Source: JAULUH01 sp032111745 (GTDB lineage: Bacteria > Chloroflexota > Anaerolineae > JAAEKA01). Taken from it: a stretch of 35,216 nucleotides of DNA. The stretch is taken from NCBI GenBank assembly GCA_032111745.1, contig JAULUH010000489.1, positions 1-35,216 on the forward strand. Direction: 5' to 3'. The position numbers and the translations under genes are program-made. Numbering within the stretch: the stretch's first letter is position 1; each line of letters begins with the position of its first letter. This document shows positions 32,666 to 35,216 of the stretch, in pieces. Under the pieces are notes generated by a model, which had not been told where the DNA came from, did not search any database, and saw only the letters and a program-made list of their open reading frames with translations.

Positions 32666-34510
32666 CTACCCGCGCAGCTCGCGCGCCTTTTGCCCCAACA
32701 AGAACAACGCCACCGCAATCAGCACCCCGGCCAGGGCCATCTTCCAGAACTCCACCACCAGCACGATAGCCGTGATCAAGGCCAGCACCGCCGTGAGGGT
32801 AGCCACGGTAGTCTCATAGCGACCGCGCAGCAGAGCCTCCACCAGCACAAACACGATCACCAACACCCCAATGCCGATCCAGGGGAGGCTCTTCGAAGTG
32901 ATCACCAGCACCGCAATGCCCAACAGCAGCAGGCTGATGCTCACCGCCGCCCAGGTCTCCACCACCCGGCTCGTCCTGGCCGTGGCCGGTGGCACCGGAG
33001 CGGCCAGGTGGTGCACGTGGGCCCGAGGGTCATCTATCGCGCCGCTCTCCACATGCTCGATGCGATCTGAGAGGCTATCCAGCAGGGCCAGCGTCTCCGC
33101 CTGTTCCCGGAGTAACCCCGTCGCCGACGCGCTCAGCTCCTGCACCCGCTTCTCCAGCTCGTGATAGGGCTTGGCCAGGTGTGGATTGCCCTCCATGGCC
33201 TTCAGCTCGGCACCCAGCTCCTGTAGCTCAGTCGTTTTCCCGGCCACCACCTCCCATAGAGCTTCCTGGCGCTGCCGCAGCTCGGCCTGGCGCTGCGCCA
33301 GCAGTGCCAGCTCCTGGGGTGGTGGCGGCACCTGGTCCAGCCCGGCAAAGCCCAGGGGATCGAACCAGGACGGCCGCGGGGATCCATCGCGGTTGTACAT
33401 CGGCCCCGCCGGCGCATTCTCGCCCGAGATCGGATCGCGTGCATACAGGCCCCACAGGCCGCGATACTGGCTGACCCAGGGCGTGTCTTCGCTGATCAAC
33501 ACCGGGGTCCACCCCTCCAGTTGCTCAGGCCCCAGGCAGAGCCCATCGCCCCGCGCGTAGTCCACAAAGGGAATATGGAAGTCACTCTGGCCGCTGTCGG
33601 GCTGGCCCAGGACGTCGACCCAGAAACGACGCCAGCCTTCCCTGGCCATGTGAACCCAGCCGGGCACAGCCAGGTTCACCTCAGCCTGATACTCGCCAGG
33701 TCGAAAGTACGAGGCATGGGAGCCAGCCCCGGCATAGACCACCGGATGCCCGTCCACCAGCTCCAGCTCCTCACCGTCATCCCACCGCCGTCGCAGGTCT
33801 GCCCCATGGAAATCGTGCGACGCATACCCAATCCACTCCGGCACCAGCCGGCCATCGGCCTCGTACAGGTAGACCACGATCATTTCCCAGTCCGATTCGT
33901 GATCGTTGACCCCGTGGTAGCCGGAACGCCAGCTGTTGTAGGCGTAGAAAAACCAGTACTGCAGGATGGTCCAGCCGCCCTGCCGTACGACACGGCCATG
34001 ATAGACGTACTCGCCCTCCTCCTGTGCCATAGCGTGATACCTGAGCTGCGCGGCAGCAGCGGTAACCGCCGGCACCGTCCCCCGCAGCAGCAGCGTGGCG
34101 GAGAAGCCGGCGTCCACCAGCCTGGGCAGCAGGCCGCCCCGGGTCAGCCGTCCTGCCCCAGCCTGGAATACCTGGCCGCTCTGGTGCCGTAGCCGGCTGG
34201 CAGCTGCCAGCGCCTCCCGGCTCTCAGCCAGGCTCAGCGGAGGCACGAAGCGCAGAAAGTGGATCGCGCCAAAGGGTGATGGCCGCTGCTCGACCAGGCC
34301 GCGCATGGTCAGTTGGCCCTCTGGTACCAGCGGCTCTTCGCTCCCATCCGGATGGTGAATCCAAAGGCTGCATCGGCGAACATACGGTTCCACGCCAGTA
34401 GGGTAAAAACCCTCCCCCTGGGTGAAGCGAATCACCGGCTCGAAGCACCGCAGTAGCTCGAGATCTGAGGCCGTAACCTGGATGGTGGGGCGATCCGATA
34501 GGTCGCTCAT
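32666..34510 (-). CDS. VPS62-like protein with coiled coil and membrane anchor
   Basis: The 614-residue protein has an N-terminal region with RFTQGEGFYPTGVEPYVRRC, then a domain with ILQYWFFYAYNSW, NDHESDWEMIVVYL (residues 202-215) and VYAGAGSHASYF. This combination resembles the VPS62/DUF946 family, whose signature is a His-Glu-x-Asp-Trp-Glu motif. Residues about 405-485 form a coiled coil, and about 520-610 contain three or four transmembrane helices. The topology suggests a membrane-anchored protein with a large N-terminal domain; no N-terminal signal peptide is seen. The start overlaps the stop of the upstream gene (ATGA) and has GGAGGG upstream. The biochemical role is unknown. Confidence 0.75.
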   Translation of the reverse strand: MSDLSDRPTIQVTASDLELLRCFEPVIRFTQGEGFYPTGVEPYVRRCSLWIHHPDGSEEPLVPEGQLTMRGLVEQRPSPFGAIHFLRFVPPLSLAESREALAAASRLRHQSGQVFQAGAGRLTRGGLLPRLVDAGFSATLLLRGTVPAVTAAAAQLRYHAMAQEEGEYVYHGRVVRQGGWTILQYWFFYAYNSWRSGYHGVNDHESDWEMIVVYLYEADGRLVPEWIGYASHDFHGADLRRRWDDGEELELVDGHPVVYAGAGSHASYFRPGEYQAEVNLAVPGWVHMAREGWRRFWVDVLGQPDSGQSDFHIPFVDYARGDGLCLGPEQLEGWTPVLISEDTPWVSQYRGLWGLYARDPISGENAPAGPMYNRDGSPRPSWFDPLGFAGLDQVPPPPQELALLAQRQAELRQRQEALWEVVAGKTTELQELGAELKAMEGNPHLAKPYHELEKRVQELSASATGLLREQAETLALLDSLSDRIEHVESGAIDDPRAHVHHLAAPVPPATARTSRVVETWAAVSISLLLLGIAVLVITSKSLPWIGIGVLVIVFVLVEALLRGRYETTVATLTAVLALITAIVLVVEFWKMALAGVLIAVALFLLGQKARELRG

Positions 34511-34980
34511 CGAGCTGCCCTCCGTATGCCAAAGGCCTCCTGGACGGCTGCTCGACTCAACGCGAACGCCAGCATAGTGTACAGGAGCATATCAATGTAA
34601 GCGTCCCGCCCGGAGAAATGGCCTACCAACCCACCAGCCAGACCCAGGGCCACCAGGGTCATCAGCACGCCCCATGCCCATCGATGCATGCGCAGTAGCG
34701 CCACAGCGGTGACCAGCATGGGCAGCGCCGTGATGAGCAGCACAATGCCAACAGCCAGGGCCTCAGTCTGTTGTTCGCTGAGTACCCGCGATGACGGCGG
34801 CAGTTCCCTCTGGTAGGCTACGATTACCAGGATATCCAACACAGCCAGGATCAGGCTGATGGTTGCGATCACGATGGCGAGAACGCCGACGACGGTCACC
34901 GCTCCAGGGCGCTTGGCCCGTTCTGGCGCGGATCCGTCCTCGGCTACCGGGCCCATCTGCGGCTCAAGAGCTTGGGTCAT
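34507..34980 (-). CDS. Small four-helix membrane protein, unknown function
   Basis: The 157-residue product starts at MTQALEPQ (34980) with GGAG nine bases upstream. The frame extends to 35109, but the extra residues are a translation of the repeat hairpin and are rejected. After a polar N-terminus of about 30 residues come four hydrophobic segments (GVLAIVIATISLILAVLDIL, GIVLLITALPMLVTAVALL, WGVLMTLVALGLAGGLVG and a final amphipathic one). It is translationally coupled to the VPS62-like gene, so the two may form a membrane complex. Confidence 0.75.
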   Translation of the reverse strand: MTQALEPQMGPVAEDGSAPERAKRPGAVTVVGVLAIVIATISLILAVLDILVIVAYQRELPPSSRVLSEQQTEALAVGIVLLITALPMLVTAVALLRMHRWAWGVLMTLVALGLAGGLVGHFSGRDAYIDMLLYTMLAFALSRAAVQEAFGIRRAAR

Positions 34981-35033
34981 GGCAAGGTCTCCAGTACAGA
35001 GTGGCGGAAGTCCGCCGGCAGGCGTCGTACGGT

Positions 35034-35088
35034 GGAGTCGAGGCTTTAGCCGGATCTTCAGCGCAGACCCGGCTGAAGCCTCGACTCC
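35034..35088. repeat. Inverted pair of the GGAGTCGAGGCTTTAGCCGG repeat
   Basis: GGAGTCGAGGCTTTAGCCGG (35034-35053) and its inverted copy (35069-35088, one difference that still allows G-U pairing) form a 20-bp stem with a 15-nt loop. It lies 53 bp upstream of the 34980 start. Confidence 0.85.
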
Positions 35089-35109
35089 GAACCGCGGGCG
35101 AAATTCCAC

Positions 35110-35216
35110 CCAGGTGCACTAGGGCATAGTCGCGCTATTTCAGGATCAAGGGCAGGACGGTGCGCAGGGTGCACGAAATGCTCCCGTGAAAGGACACCGT
35201 CTGTGCCGCACTCCAA
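35110..35216. other. Window end with a second imperfect hairpin
   Basis: GACGGTG (35156-35162) and CACCGTC (35195-35201) can pair. The last bases (GCCGCACTCCAA) look like the edge of another intergenic repeat. A minus-strand frame is open here but has no start in the window and no recognisable protein, so it is not called. Confidence 0.35.

Noticed and set aside
34981..35109. 43-residue N-terminal extension of the small membrane protein
   Set aside because: It is the translation of the inverted repeat pair; ATG 34980 has a proper ribosome-binding site.

Overview
The window is about 35 kb of GC-rich bacterial chromosome. The gene content suggests Chloroflexota (Anaerolineae-like): large membrane sensor kinases of the LiaS/NarL type, class III cyclases with zinc ribbons, DUF4139 and DUF3179 proteins, a redoxin-type lipoprotein, and families of small intergenic stem-loop repeats. 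The assignment is an inference from gene style; there is no rRNA or marker gene. No tRNA, rRNA, CRISPR array or classical transposase was seen.

Layout, left to right. (1) 1-2400: a possible partial membrane ORF at the edge, then a lower-GC gene for a 509-residue protein of an uncharacterised family with a C-terminal winged helix and a good terminator, then a repeat-rich spacer. (2) 2404-4545, minus strand: a PH-like membrane protein, a receiver-cyclase signalling protein, and the frameshifted relic of a zinc-ribbon/cyclase gene. (3) 4857-9270, minus strand: a glycine-rich membrane protein, a NarL-family response regulator, a secreted Cu/Zn superoxide dismutase and a NarL-type membrane histidine kinase. 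Three of these four genes (membrane protein, sodC, kinase) have the same upstream architecture: an inverted repeat TCCCG-N7-CGGGA, then ATGACA-N18-TAGGAT (TAAACT at sodC). The four genes therefore look like one two-component regulon. (4) 9714-13735, minus strand: a Rieske protein with a long helical C-terminal domain, and a DUF4139 protein. (5) 14201-19548: a LEA-like protein made of 87-bp tandem repeats with a strong promoter and terminator, Hsp33, a membrane methyltransferase, a DUF3179 lipoprotein and an atypical aldehyde dehydrogenase. (6) 19520-22195: a truncated redoxin lipoprotein, divergent from an OmpR/HisKA two-component pair. (7) 22551-24386: a PRC-barrel protein, a Nudix hydrolase and an unknown protein, closely packed. 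(8) 24562-32522: five genes with overlapping or nearly touching ends: aldo/keto reductase, ATP-grasp fused to an M3 oligoendopeptidase, enoyl-CoA hydratase, triple-GAF histidine kinase, and a double-receiver LuxR regulator. (9) 32666-34980, minus strand: a VPS62-like protein with coiled coil and membrane segments, overlapped by a small membrane protein.

The most notable observations are the three-copy promoter/operator module of region 3 and the peptide-ligase-like/peptidase fusion in the five-gene operon of region 8. The spacers also carry at least four families of dispersed repeats, one of which (core GGAGTCGAGGCTTTAGCCGG) occurs six times at both ends of the window.
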